DNA from: Reclinomonas americana ATCC 50394
Taxonomy: Eukaryota > Jakobida > Jakobea > Jakobida
Direction of reading: 5' to 3'
DNA length: 32,907 bases
NCBI GenBank assembly: GCA_048213135.1
Contig: PS015490.1
Location: 63,228 to 96,134, forward strand
Part shown: positions 18,249-28,953 of the stretch, in pieces
Layout: each line of letters begins with the position of its first letter
Numbering within the stretch: position 1 is the stretch's first letter
Notes under the pieces: generated by a model
Told to the model about the DNA's origin: nothing
Database searches by the model: none
Seen by the model: the letters and a program-made list of their open reading frames with translations, nothing else
Made by a program: the position numbers and the translations under genes

Positions 18249-20100
18249 TCACCGATAAACAAACAACTGCACATACGCCGCTTCCCTCAGACCCTGCTTG
18301 AACGCCTGCCACATGGTCTGCCCGTGATCTTGCGGGCGATTGCAATTGTTGCGGCAAAACGGCGTCAAGTCGGTGAGGAACAGCACCGGGAACATGTACA
18401 AGGGCAGCAGCACTTGATCCTGTATTCATCCAGGCCGTGAGCGACAACCCTTCCTCCTTCTCCCTCTTTCCCCCCTCTTTCTCACCAGCGCCAAGAAGGA
18501 CCACTCGTTCTGCAGCCACTCGTTGTTGACGTAGTACTGCTCCACCCACCACAGCGCCGACACCACCGCAATGTCGATGAACAGGAAGAGAATCCACAGC
18601 GCCTTCACAATGTGACGCTGCAGGCGTGACATGCGCCGTAACCGAGCGTCGGCGCGGGAGAGGCTCTTGCGATCGGGCTCGGGGGTCTCCAGCAGCGGCT
18701 CTTGCAGCGCAGTGCTGTGCTGACTTGACGTGCGCTCCATGCTGCAGAGGAGATTTTTTGAGTGCTCTGCGGGCATCTACGCCATGTCGAGGGTGCACGC
18801 AACGTGTCCAGCTCGCGCGACGTGGCCTCGTCGTCGCTGGCGTCCTCGTTCTCCGTCGCCAGCACCACGGTCGAGTCGAGGAACCCGGTGTCAGAGTCAT
18901 CGAGTTTCTGCGTCGAAGAGTCGTGCGCGGTCTTCTCATCGCTCACATTACTCCGCGGCGTCGATGGTCTCGACGCCTGCCGCAAGCAGCGCGGCTGCCA
19001 CTTGATCCACGAGTCGGGCAGCGGCATGAGGAAGAGCACCGTGCCAATGGAGCCGAGAATGTACACCAACGCCGACGCCACTTGCCCATCGTCCAAGCCT
19101 GCACGTGTGCGCAAAATGAGCTGCGGCTACGACAAAGCACAGAGCCCCTCCTCGAGCACCCATCGCGCACCAAACAGCGTCGTGACGGGTCGCACAAGGA
19201 ACGACGAGAAGAGGCCCGACAGCACAATGACCACCAAGCCGAGCGGCTCACGGAAGAGAATCGCTGCGCGTGCGGGAAAGATGAATTGAGTGCGCCGTGA
19301 ACGAGCGCGATGAGCATGCAGGCCAACAACGAGGCACCTTCCGCAAAGTAGTACGCAATGTTGAGCAGTCCATTGAGCTGCAGAGACAGAGAGAGTCAAC
19401 GATGTGCTCTGATGGTCAACATGCACTTGAGAAGAAGAGGGCGCACCAGCAGTCCCGGATGATAGTATAATGACTCAAACATGTACCAGGGACCCTGTCG
19501 CGGGCATTCAACCACCACACAACCAGCACTTCCCGCAGGCGCACATGGCTTCGTCCCATTGTTGGCAGAGTTGGCATAGCAGGTGGCCTGATCATGCGTT
19601 GAAATGAGAGATGTGAGAGAGAGAGAGAGAAAGAGTGAGAGTGCGTAACTGTGATGGAGTTAATGTTGACTGTGTTGGCGACGCTCAGTGGGAAGGCGAA
19701 CTGGAGAATGCCAAAGATCACGAGCACCTGTGTGTGTGTGTGTGTGTGCGAGAAGATCAGCTGTTGCATGCCTCTCTGTGTGTGAGTGTGTGTGCACGCA
19801 CTTGCAGACATGAGACGAGACACATGGGCACAAGAAAGCGTCGTTTGCTTCCGCCATGATAGACGCGACAGCAGCGTTGTGCGAGTGAGTCTCCCAGTGA
19901 GCCCAGCAGTCTGTGTTTTCGCAGAGAGTGAGTGGCACACACACAGAGAGAGAAGGGGAGAGAGAGAGAGAGAGAGTATGCAACTGCACGCAGACAATGA
20001 TCCATAGTGGCGGCGCGTCGCGCATGTTGCCGGAGGTGAGGAAGACTCCGTTGATCGACAGCCGGATTGGTTGTAACAACACAAGCAGCAACAAATTCAT
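18249..20100 (-). CDS. Multi-pass membrane protein, possibly transporter-like
   Basis: Nine exons (19985-20100, 19802-19910, 19650-19727, 19447-19587, 19338-19377, 19141-19263, 18804-19098, 18486-18741, 18249-18419) give 442 residues. About eight hydrophobic helices are visible. The first part carries INGVFLTSGNMRDAPPLW, which recalls the helix of drug/metabolite and CRT-like transporters where an LTSG is followed by a Pro pair. A Cys-rich loop with five or six cysteines follows (TCYANS, KPCAP, GCVVVECP), probably luminal. A Ser/Asp/Glu-rich loop (about 265-330) interrupts the helices, then ALWILFLFIDIAVVSALWW and a Cys-Asn-Asn-Cys loop. No family is certain. Exon 5 may instead end at a GC donor (19305 region), adding a 12-residue hydrophobic stretch. 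The ATG is only 55 bp past the S1P stop on the same strand. Confidence 0.6.
19615..19632. repeat. Short (GA)n in intron
   Basis: A GA run lies inside the intron 19588-19649 of the multi-pass protein gene and reads CT on the sense strand. Similar runs occupy the gene's first two introns (19955-19980 GA and 19725-19748 GT). Confidence 0.7.
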
Positions 20101-20155
20101 TATACGTTTTCTTTTTAACACGACAGCCCACGCATCCGCAGTGCGACCGACAAGA

Positions 20156-22509
20156 TCACACGTTGCGGCTGAGAGTGCTCCTTCTAAAGTTTGGTGGCAC
20201 TCCGCTGCCGCCCGGTGGCGAGGAGCTGCGGCCGAGATGCAAGAGGTTTTGCGCTGCGCGCATGCCCTGTTCTCGTGCGTAGCGCTGTCGCTGGTTCTGC
20301 GGCCGGCTGCCCATGTAGCGAGTGTACAGGAAGAATAGCACGACGCAGACGACCATTAGCAGCAGCCAGGTGGATGTCATGAGGCCGAGGAATTGTCCAT
20401 CAGCTGAAGACGCTGCGCGGATGAGAAGTGAGTCGCGAAGGAACAGGCGACGTCTTGCGCTTCTCCCCTCGCCACGACGCAACAGTACTCCAACCCGTCC
20501 ATATCGGTGCGTGGTCTGAACTCGTGAGCCGCCGTGATTTTTGTCGGAGCTGGAGGACTGACCACCGGCAACGGTATCTGCTGGTGTGCCGGCAGCGACG
20601 TCGGCTTCTTCCACGACACCCACCGGATTGATCCATCTGCCGCGAAGGAAAAAAGAGAGTGTGAGCACCTTCCAAGTCATCAGGCTGGCGACAAGGAAAG
20701 GCGGTGCACGCACCCGAGCCGCCGAGGTAGCTTTGCTGATTACGACCGGTGCGTGGCGCCACCGGTGCGAATCGCGCCACCGGACACCGAGCTTGCGGTG
20801 TCCACGACTTGCGATACAACTCAAAGTTGGCCGGTCGTGGCAAGGTCAGCGAAGCGTCCGAAGGAGATCTGCGACCGCGTGAGTGATTAGAGGAGAGAGA
20901 ATGAGCGAAAGGGGGGGGGGGGGACGCAACAGTGTGTGCTTGCTGGCAGGCAGTCGGGCGTCGCCCGCCGGCAGATCCGCCGGCACCACAAACGGATGAT
21001 TGAGCAGCGGAACGCGATCCAGCAGCGGACCCAGTTGCCCGGTGGTGGTGTATCTGCACCAAAAGATGATGAGAAGAAAGACGTCGTGCGCCACGTCGAC
21101 GATGACGCAACGTAATCATGTGCTCAAAGAGCCAAAAGCATGGCATGGAGAGATGGTGATCGTCGACGCAGCTCGAGTCGCCAAATACCGCCACACGACC
21201 GGGGTTCTTGGCCAAGTCGAGCCGCCTGTCTCGCCGACAAAACAATGAGTGACAATGTCAGGCACACAAACATCTCTTTCTCGTGAGTCGTTCTACACGC
21301 ACCGCACATCGTACAGGCCGAGGATGGCGGCGTTGGTGACTGCGCGAACACCCTCCAACAGCAACTGACTAGAGTGGCTGATTTGGGTTTGCAACAGGCG
21401 ACCACCGGGTGGGAAGCGCACAATGTGAGTGCCGGATGCAATCTGTCGAGCGAGTGAGTGTGACTCCATCGAGAGTGTCATTTTGCCTCCCACACACACA
21501 CACCTTACTCGTGTGCTCGCCCAGAGTAAACGACCCATCCACTACGGTGTTGCCGAAGGCAATTCCCCAACTCATCAGCAGCTCGTTCAGACCGGGCACA
21601 TGCGACCCGCCCGTCAGGCAGTCCCACTGCGATTTGGTGTTGTCGTCGAAGAATTGCAGCTTCTGCACCACCCGATTGTCGAACCAGTCGGCCATCACCA
21701 GCAGCGACAGGCCACCGTGATTGACATCCTGAACGGCGCGTAAGGAGATCGATACCGACACACCGAGAGAGCACGTCAAAGACAGACACACGCACCCGCG
21801 ACAGCTTCTCAATCTCCGACGGGTGGAAATCGGTCTCCGTGTCCACCAAGATCAGCGTGCTATACAAACTGGCGTTGAAGCAGGTGAAATCGGTCTCCAG
21901 AATCTCCACAAACAGCGGCAGTGGCTCCGGCTCGTCTGGCAGTGTGATCCGAGTACGCAGAAGCGAGGCCAGCAGGGAGCGGAAGTTGGTGTGCAGGTGG
22001 TCGCCGTGCGAGTCGAGAATGTTGTCGGTGACCTGTGACGGGTCGCGGGGGTCAGCAAGGGTGGATTAACCAACAAGAGGAACAAAGACTCAAGAGGACA
22101 AAGTAGTCCAGGCTGTCACTCTACCGATGGCAAGATGCTGCCCCTATCAGCAATTCTGCTCACATCGGTGACGCGAGCCAACAAGCGACACACCACTCTC
22201 GCGTACACTCTCTTTCACAAAAAATAGATATGAAACCAACAGCACCACAGTCGATCACAAAAACTATTTGACTCACTCTTGTCCTCTCTCCCCTCTCTCG
22301 CACAAGTGCAACATCAGCAGCAGCACTGTCTATCGTAACTACTGATTGACTATCAGTCCTTTTCTCTCCCCCTTCCACTCTCTCTCTCTCTCACACACAA
22401 GCAAATCAGCAACACCGCTGTCGATCGTAACAACAGACAATCCCTCTCATGTGAGCGTGCACGTGCAGAAACATCACCATAGCGGTAATCTGCATAGACG
22501 AACTCTCTG

Positions 22510-22545
<36 letters not shown>

Positions 22546-25500
22546 TGTGCAAGTTCAAAACAATGAAAGGGAGAACAAAACTCACGACACGCAGTCGAGC
22601 AGATCCTTCTGTCTCCTCCCCTTTTCCCTCCTCCCCTTCTCCCTTTCCCCATTCTCCCCTCATCTCCCCCCTCCAACCCCTTTCCCCCCGACCCCTCCGA
22701 ACCTCCAATCGGTCCCGCGGAATGTACGCCGGCGGATACTGCAGATTGTGATACTGGGAGAACAACACTCGCTGCTCGCGTCGCGGCGGCGGCACAATAG
22801 TCACGGCAATTGGCACGCGCACAGTGTACACCACCACCTCGTCCCATAGTGGTTCACCGGCCGGCGGCGGCGGCGACGGCGGCTGCGGTGCGCGGGAGGC
22901 ACCAGAGCCAACCTTTTTGTTGGTCCATGAGCCTCTCGATTCGCCTTCCATCTCTGCGGCACGAATGGTGTGAGCAACGTGGAAAGAAATAGAATCGCCT
23001 TGCAAAGGCAACAAATACACCTGCCGACTCTTGCCGCCGCATCTGCGCACGCCACGGTCAGCATTGAAAAAAAGACCACTCGCTTCACACAACAAACGCA
23101 CCGATCCCTCCTCCTCCGTCCCGCCGTCCACATCGTCACCGCGCAGCAGTCCGTGCAGCTCACGGTCGCCGATTCGCTCGGCCGCCAGCGCGTCCAGACC
23201 AGGATCGGTCAGCGGCGAGGTGGAGTTATTGTGCGGATCGATGGACGCGGAGCCCAGATGCGGTGACGGAGTGGACAGCGTCTGTCGTCTGCCGACACCG
23301 ACATCGCCAGGCGAGGTGCGCGGCACATGATTGAGAATGGGAATTTCGATTTCGCCAAACACGTCGCCCGAGTATCTATCGACACGAAAAAATTAGCAAA
23401 CGCACATCAAAGATGACCGGCAGAGCACAGACACGCAACTGCAGGCCCCAACGTGTGACAGTCATGTGTACACCGAGTGCGCCAGAGTACGGCCACAAGA
23501 GCGAGTCGCCCGAAAAGGTGACATCCAGCAGGCGCGGATTGCTGCCCTCTGGCAAGTCGCCATTCTGCATCATCGTCTCGACCTGACCTGGATCGGCCAC
23601 TGGATTGAGCTGCACGTAGCGCGGAGTGCCGATGCGACTCGTCACATCCAACGGGTTCGTCACCGTGATGTTCACCGTCAGAGGCATCTGCGTGACCAAA
23701 AAATCAGGAACCTGTCACCTCATTATGCTCGCTCTGCAGACAAGTACCTTGGAGAAATACAGCGGCTGCGCACACAGTGGATACCAGTGGTCACACATGT
23801 CGTGACCGCGGGCATCGGTGCCGGAGCGCAGATCAAGGGCGGCCGGATATGCAGCCGGCATGCGAACACGCGGGATGGAGGCTGTTGGCGGTGGCGGCGA
23901 TGATGACGAGGAGGCAGCAGGCTGGCAATGCGACGCGCAAGTTAACCCAACAGCCACATACCCCAAGAAGCTCAACGAGAGCGCACACACCTGGCGAACG
24001 CTGTCAATAACATCGGCAGCGAGATCCATGGCCCCTCGCAAATCCAGCAAGCCGGCACCCTGCTCGAATGCGTTGTAGGCACGGCTATCCAGTGGCGTGG
24101 CGGAGGCTTGCAGCAGGTGGCGGATGAGTGCGGTGTTGATGAGACGCGATTTGCCCATGGAGGCACCGTCCACTGGAATCGCCGCGGCCTCGGGTGCGTA
24201 CTGCGCGGGCGGGTGTCATGAGCAGAAGAAGAGGAAGCATAGTACTTTCCATCCACCTCCACACACCTTTTTCAACGCCGACACCAGGAGCGCCACAGCA
24301 CCAGTGACCACTGGCGCCGCCACTGAAGTGCCCGACAATTCGCGGCACTGCGTCACCGCCCCGAATTCGTGCGACATGGAGTACAGATTGACACTTGGGG
24401 CGAGGATATCGGGTTTCAGGCGACCATACGTGCCCGGGGCATTCGCTGCCGCCCCCTCACAGTGAGTATATCACACATCCGGACAAAAGAAAAGAGAGAG
24501 AGACACCTACGCAGACAGACCTGATCGCTGATGATGATGCAACTCCCACGTGGTCATGCCGCGCGAGGAGAAGCGCGCGACGCTCGGGGGCGATGTTGTC
24601 GTGTCGGCACCACCAACGCCAATCACGTCGGGTTGATCGCCAGGATTGGCCAGCGTGCCGTACATGGGCCCGTCGTTGCCAATGGCAGAGATGACGATCT
24701 TGCCCTGCGCGGTGACTTCGCGTACCTTGTCGATGAATGGTCGATCCGAGTAGTCGGGTCCACCGATGCTCAAGTTGAGCACGTCAAGGTCGCTAAACAT
24801 GGCGTAGTTGAAGGCGTCCAGGAACCACGACGTGTACGACACCTGGTCGCGCGTAAACACCTTGAACACCACAATCTCGGCTTCGGGCGCCAACCCCGGA
24901 CAGCGCGCGTCGTTGCCGGCCACCACACCGGCCACAAACGAGCCGTGACCCACATTATCGTCGCCAGTCGTCTCCGTGGTCCAGTTGGTGATCTCCACCA
25001 GCTTGTCAAGACCGGGGTGGTTGTGCGAGAGGCCGGTATCAAAAATGCCCACTCGCACTCCCTGGCCCTTCACCGGCAAGCTCCACACCGTCGATGCACC
25101 GAGATACTCGGCCACATTCACCATGCGGCCACCAACCGACAGCAGAGTGCGTCGGTTGGCGGGCGACGGCACAGGACCAGTGACTTTCATGTGACGGCGG
25201 CCCGGATGACGACGCCCCGTCAACTTTTCGTCTCCCGCTGGTGTCGTGGTGTTCGTGGTGCCATCAGCGGGCTTGTCAGCGGACAGCAGATGCCGCAACG
25301 TGCGCTGAGCCGAAACATCGCGCACAGCACCGAGACCGCGCACGGTACGGCGAAACTGTGCATGTGCGCCTGTCGTGCCCACCACCTGCACGGAAGAAAA
25401 AACAGCTTAAGGAACCACCATCATCATTCCGTCGCAGGAATATTCTCTCTTTCTCTTCTCACCGCCACCACGGCAAAATCCGACGGGTATCGTTCAGTGG

Positions 25501-26303
25501 CGAGGTTATGTCGCTCCACCACTCTCCACGAGTAGCGCGGTGGCGCCACATCCCTCACCAACGGCACATGCGACATGCACGGACACTGCGCACGCGACGC
25601 CCGTGCATGCCCCCGACGCACGCGCGGACACCGAGCTGTCGCCACCCACGGTCCCGGCAGCGACTGCTGCAGGTACCGGTGGTGCTTCTCCAGCGGCTGA
25701 TACTCGCGGAACTGCACAATGTACTCGTCTGCGCACACAGTCAGTCATCGCATTGTCGACGAGGAGTAACAACAGTCGAACCTTCCGTGGTCTCCACGAC
25801 TGTAGTCGCCTGTACACCACACAGCGCAAGGTGAGGTGACTGGCAGTGACACAGGAGACAGAGGGGAGTGCGCGCGCAACTGCATGTGCTGCCGACGCCT
25901 TTGTCAAGTGCGACGCCACCAGTGGACCCATCAACGACGCCATGCGCAACTGATCATTGCTGTCGCCCGCCGGCAGCGACAATATCCACACCGCGAGCAC
26001 GCACGCGGTCACGGTGCACACGAGCGGAGTGAGCGACATTCGTCGACGAACGCGCGTGCTCGCCGACTCTGCGAACCCACAGAACGCCTCATATGCCGCT
26101 GCCGCAGATGTGGCATTGCGTGGGGCGCTGTGATGAGGGTTCGTGTCGTTTGTGGTGATGGTGTTGTGCTCCTCCTCTGGTTCATTGTCAGAGGATGAGC
26201 TCGACGAAAGTGGATTGTTGTTGATCAGCTTGCGTTTGCGCGCGGCTTCTGGTGACGAGGTGGTGTCATCACCGCCACCACCACCGCCGAGATCCATGAG
26301 CAT
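20156..26303 (-). CDS. MBTPS1: Site-1 protease (SKI-1/S1P, membrane-bound subtilase)
   Basis: Golgi S1P cleaves membrane-bound precursors at RxLL/RxxL sites. Eighteen exons, all phase-consistent, give 1,439 residues: 25881-26303, 25782-25809, 25463-25728, 24521-25385, 24267-24445, 23991-24200, 23748-23921, 23440-23687, 23102-23375, 22703-22951, 21796-22032, 21504-21728, 21303-21442, 21112-21225, 20931-21053, 20714-20868, 20484-20636, 20156-20412. Catalytic residues: Asp in VGIFDTGL (~355), His in GHGSFVAGV (~386), oxyanion Asn in [13 protein letters not shown] (~476), Ser in SGTSVAAP (~568). Family blocks [41 protein letters not shown] and CFWLFEHM follow. The prodomain has DEYIVQF and two autocleavage-type motifs, RHLL (~270) and RTLL (~318). 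A C-terminal helix ([18 protein letters not shown]) precedes a basic tail. The N-terminus has an ~88-residue charged extension before a hydrophobic anchor (91-110), unlike the usual cleaved signal. Confidence 0.93.
22033..22702 (-). other. Long intron of the S1P gene with diverged repeats
   Basis: This 670-nt intron (GTTCGG donor, CACAG acceptor, phase 0) is far longer than its neighbours. It holds (CT)n/(CA)n runs at 22380-22395 and 22505-22545, a polypyrimidine stretch at 22610-22700, and three diverged copies of an ~85-bp unit. The copies have the pattern CA(G)CA-CC-C(T)GTCGATC(G)TAAC at about 22241, 22319 and 22409. No ORF of substance was seen. Confidence 0.65.
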
Positions 26304-26671
26304 GGAGAAGAGGTTGCGCGCGCGCGTGGGTGGAGTGTTATTTTACAACAGGACGTACGCGAAGTTGCTTGCCACGCGTCTCGGCGAAGTCGGCATTGGC
26401 GAGCAGAGCGTGTGCGTATGTGGCGGTGCTGCCATGCGCGATTATTCTGCGTGCGTGATTGCGGTGACAGAGCTTGTGCGCATGGAGGAGAACACAGTAC
26501 AGAATAAAAGAACGATCGGCGTTCGTACGAAGGCACTCTTCCACGCTGATCACCTCCACTTCTCTGCCCCTCACACCTCCACCTCCAACCACACGCACCA
26601 GACAGCGCGGTGCCGCACAAAGCGCAACGTCGCAGCGTGTCCTGCACTCACATTCCCTCCCCAATACAATC
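26304..26671. promoter_or_regulatory. Divergent promoter region between S1P and C1D
   Basis: These 368 bp lie between the ATG of S1P (minus) and the ATG of C1D (plus), so both promoters and 5' UTRs must be here. No TATA-like box is convincing. An ACACAGTACAGAATAAAAG stretch near 26493 is the most AT-rich part. ORFs crossing the region lack plausible composition. Confidence 0.5.
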
Positions 26672-27372
26672 ATGTCGAGCGACGACAGCGACAGCGACAG
26701 CGACCACAGACACCCCACTGCCGCCGCACTTGCGGAGTTGACCTCGCGACTGGATGATGTGGAGAGACACATTGACGAGTTTGTGTCCATGTCGGCCATG
26801 GCGAGAGGCGCTGGAGGAGCGCCACAGCCGGGTGTCAAGGGAGGCGACGATGAGGAGCAATTGTCGGCACTGGAGCGCGCCAAGTTGCACGTGTCGTTGG
26901 CGTACGCAGTCAACTCGCTGTACTTTAGTTGCGTCTGTGATGTGAGTCTCGAGTGACTCTTGTGTGCGCTTACTCATTGTGTGACACATACACACACACA
27001 GCGTATCTGAAGACGCAAGGTGTGGCGCCGCAAGACCACCCTGTGGCGCAGGAACTCGATCGTGTCAAGTCCTATGTGAAGAAAGTCAAGGGTCTGCATT
27101 GAGGCGATTGTGTTCCCTTTGTCGTGCTCGCATGCTCATTGTGTGATTACGCAGACGCTGTTGCGCTTGACAAGGGCCCCTCGATGCGCGTCGATGTGCC
27201 GGCTGCTGGTCGCCACATTCGACAGGGCATCACCGGCGCGGCGACCAAGTTCCGCCAGCAAAAGGAGCAAAAGGAGCAGCAGCAGCCGGCGTCGTCGTCG
27301 GTGGATGGCACTCATCGGTCGACGCCGGCTCCGCGCATGCCGCACCTGGCCTTCCGGAAGGAGTTCAAATAA
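26672..27372 (+). CDS. C1D: C1D / Rrp47-like nuclear exosome cofactor
   Basis: C1D (yeast Rrp47/Lrp1) belongs to the Sas10/Utp3/C1D family and stabilises Rrp6 for exosome-mediated 3' processing of rRNA and snoRNA in the nucleus. Three exons (26672-26927, 27002-27091, 27155-27372) give 187 residues. An acidic Ser/Asp start precedes the helical core: LDDVERHIDEFVSMSA, then LERAKLHVSLAYAVNSLYF, YLKTQGVAPQDHPVAQELDR and VKSYVKKVKD. These match the family's L-E-x-A-K-x-x-x-x-x-A-Y-x-x-N-S, Y-L-x-T-Q-G-x-x-P-x-x-H-P-V-x-x-E-L and V-K blocks in order. The tail is basic and ends FRKEFK. Splicing at 26927 with a GTTGCG donor gives NSLYFTYLKTQG, with the spacing of other C1D proteins, whereas GT sites downstream would insert extra residues. 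It is head-to-head with S1P. Confidence 0.88.
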
Positions 27373-27426
27373 GCAGTGTTGTTGTTGTTGTTAACTTGTG
27401 CGCAATAGATGATGTGTTTATGATGG
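27373..27426. other. 54-bp convergent intergenic region
   Basis: Only 54 bp separate the C1D stop codon from the stop codon of the opposing gene. It includes a TTG repeat (27379-27392). The two transcripts' 3' UTRs probably overlap. Confidence 0.6.
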
Positions 27427-28425
27427 TCACTCGGGTCGCATGCGGCAAAAGAAACTCTGTGCGTTGCTGCGTTCGAGCAGGTCGGCTAGTAGTAGGGTCT
27501 GCAGGGCGTCTTGAATGGCACTGGCGAGTTCGCTGATCGATGCAAGGAGGTGAGTGACAGACTGTCTGTGCCTTGCAAGAGAGGACGCCGTCTTTTTTCT
27601 CAAATCACCTGCTGTCTTGATCGCCAGTGGCTGCCTGCTCGATCCACTCCATGTCGCCATCCATGGCCTCCAGCGGGTGCACAGTGAGCGAGAAACACTG
27701 GCAGTGAACACAATCTCGCCTTCTCAGCCTCGGAGATAGGCAACACAGCTGGCGAAGTGCCTGTTGCGACGCTTTCCTCATTCTCCTCGTCCACCACCTG
27801 TCACGCCGGCTGCTGTGGTGAATCTGCGTCACCAACGATATTTATGCGAGGCTGGCGGCGATTCCTCTTTCGGCGGTCTCTGTCAGCACCGTGCGACGGA
27901 ATGGAGTGGCACTCGACGACGACGGTGGCGCCTGTTCAACACAGTCAGGCAGGGCAAGGAAAGGGAGCACTCGCGGCATGACTTCTGACCGAACTCGTCT
28001 TCATCGAGCCCGGCGGCGTGAGAGACTTACCGCTGCGTCACGCCAATGCACAAGTGGCACCGCAAAGGTCGCCTTCCGAGGGCGTTGCAGAATGCCTGAA
28101 TAGGAGTTGATGCTCTGCATGCAACACCCGCGCGCAGCGGTTTCACGCAACACCCGCGCGCAGCGGTTTCACCGGTACAGCATTCTGTGCGTCGACATGC
28201 AGGTGGAGTGCCAGCTGCCAACGCGTTGATCTCGCGCGCCGCTGCGCTTGCAATTGCGCGCGGCACGGCCGGCAGCGGAGATTCGCCGCCGGCAGGCCGT
28301 GCGGCCACTGACACGGGGCGATGGCGCTCCAGTGGACGGCAGCGCACCACTCGGAGTCCATTCGGCGGTGTGAGTGCTGGGGGGACAACCATGCCCAGGC
28401 TGTTTTGCAGCGGCGCGGACTTCAT
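27427..28425 (-). CDS. Unrecognised acidic protein (207 aa model)
   Basis: A six-exon model (28152-28425, 28031-28095, 27890-27931, 27720-27797, 27609-27667, 27427-27532) is in frame and gives 207 residues. No family was recognised. Exon 1 is Pro/Ala/Arg-rich. It is followed by ILQRPRKATFAVPLVHWRDA, a Ser run with PFRRT, an acidic VVDEENEESVATG stretch, MDGDMEWIEQAATGD, and a C-terminal helix ELASAIQDALQTLLLADLLE ending SFFCRMRPE. Donors are GTTGCG (28151), GTAAGT (28030), GTGCTG (27889), a possible GC donor (GCGAGA, 27719) and GTGATT (27608). The GC-AG intron is the weakest point. A 26-bp direct duplication covers the first donor. The start is the first ATG after a TATA-like box at 28615-28624. 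A shorter protein starting at 27979 is the alternative. Confidence 0.5.
28121..28172. repeat. Perfect 26-bp tandem duplication
   Basis: Two identical, adjacent copies (28121-28146 and 28147-28172) begin GCAACACCCGCGCGCAGCGG. On the minus strand each copy provides a CGCGGGT|GTTGC donor-like junction for the unrecognised gene at 27427-28425. Because 26 is not a multiple of three, using one copy or the other changes the reading frame. Confidence 0.95.
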
Positions 28426-28953
28426 CGGCGACCACCCACCGAGCCCGCGAGCCCGCCGGCGCAGAGCTCGGCGCGGCGCTGGTGAATGTGTCAATTACCA
28501 AGTTTCTTTGAGCGTGAGAGGGTCGGATGGGTCAGAGGCGGAGGAGAGTGAACACTTTCAGCGTTACGGCAATTCCCGTTTTGGTATGGGACTTTGAGCT
28601 ATCCGAAAGGAGTTTATTTTTATACATCGTATCAAGCGTGCGAGTAGCGTACTCGCATCTTGCACCGCACAGCTGCGACAAAACCACGTGCAAAATAGTA
28701 CACACCATTGTGAGACAGGTGAGGGAGTGCATCGATGTGATGAGGAGATCACACTGCGCTGCGAGCACACACTCTTTTCGCACGGCGCAGCTCTCTATAG
28801 TGTATTGTTCCGACTTCTTGTTTCTCATTCACTTGCAGCGTGTGTGCGTGTTCTTGTCGTGCATGCACGCCTTCACACTGATGAACATGATCATGCCACA
28901 TACTCAACACGCAAGTGTGCACGCAGGCGCAGAGTGTACACACCAGATAATCA
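28426..28953. promoter_or_regulatory. Divergent intergenic region with TATA-like box
   Basis: These 528 bp lie between two divergent start codons. On the minus strand TATAAAAATA occurs at 28615-28624, about 190 bp before the minus-strand ATG at 28425, and is the best promoter-like box in the window. No equally good element faces the plus-strand gene. ORFs in the region are not convincing. Confidence 0.45.

Noticed and set aside
17411-18440. Ser/Pro/Leu/Phe-rich plus-strand frames of 100-175 residues
   Set aside because: They are translations of the polypyrimidine tract and of antisense exon sequence, with no ordinary protein composition.
26937-26944. GT sites downstream of the C1D exon 1 end (including GTGAGT at 26941)
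   Set aside because: GTGAGT is out of phase with the next exon, and GTGATG would insert residues into the invariant NS-x-x-x-x-YL spacing. GTTGCG at 26928 gives the conserved spacing.
27977-27979. ATG at 27979 as start of a 110-residue protein
   Set aside because: It works in frame, but an upstream five-junction model with GTTGCG and GTAAGT donors explains more open frame and follows a TATA-like box. Kept only as an alternative.
28121-28172. CRISPR-like direct repeat
   Set aside because: There are only two directly abutting copies without spacers, in a eukaryotic gene. It is a simple tandem duplication.
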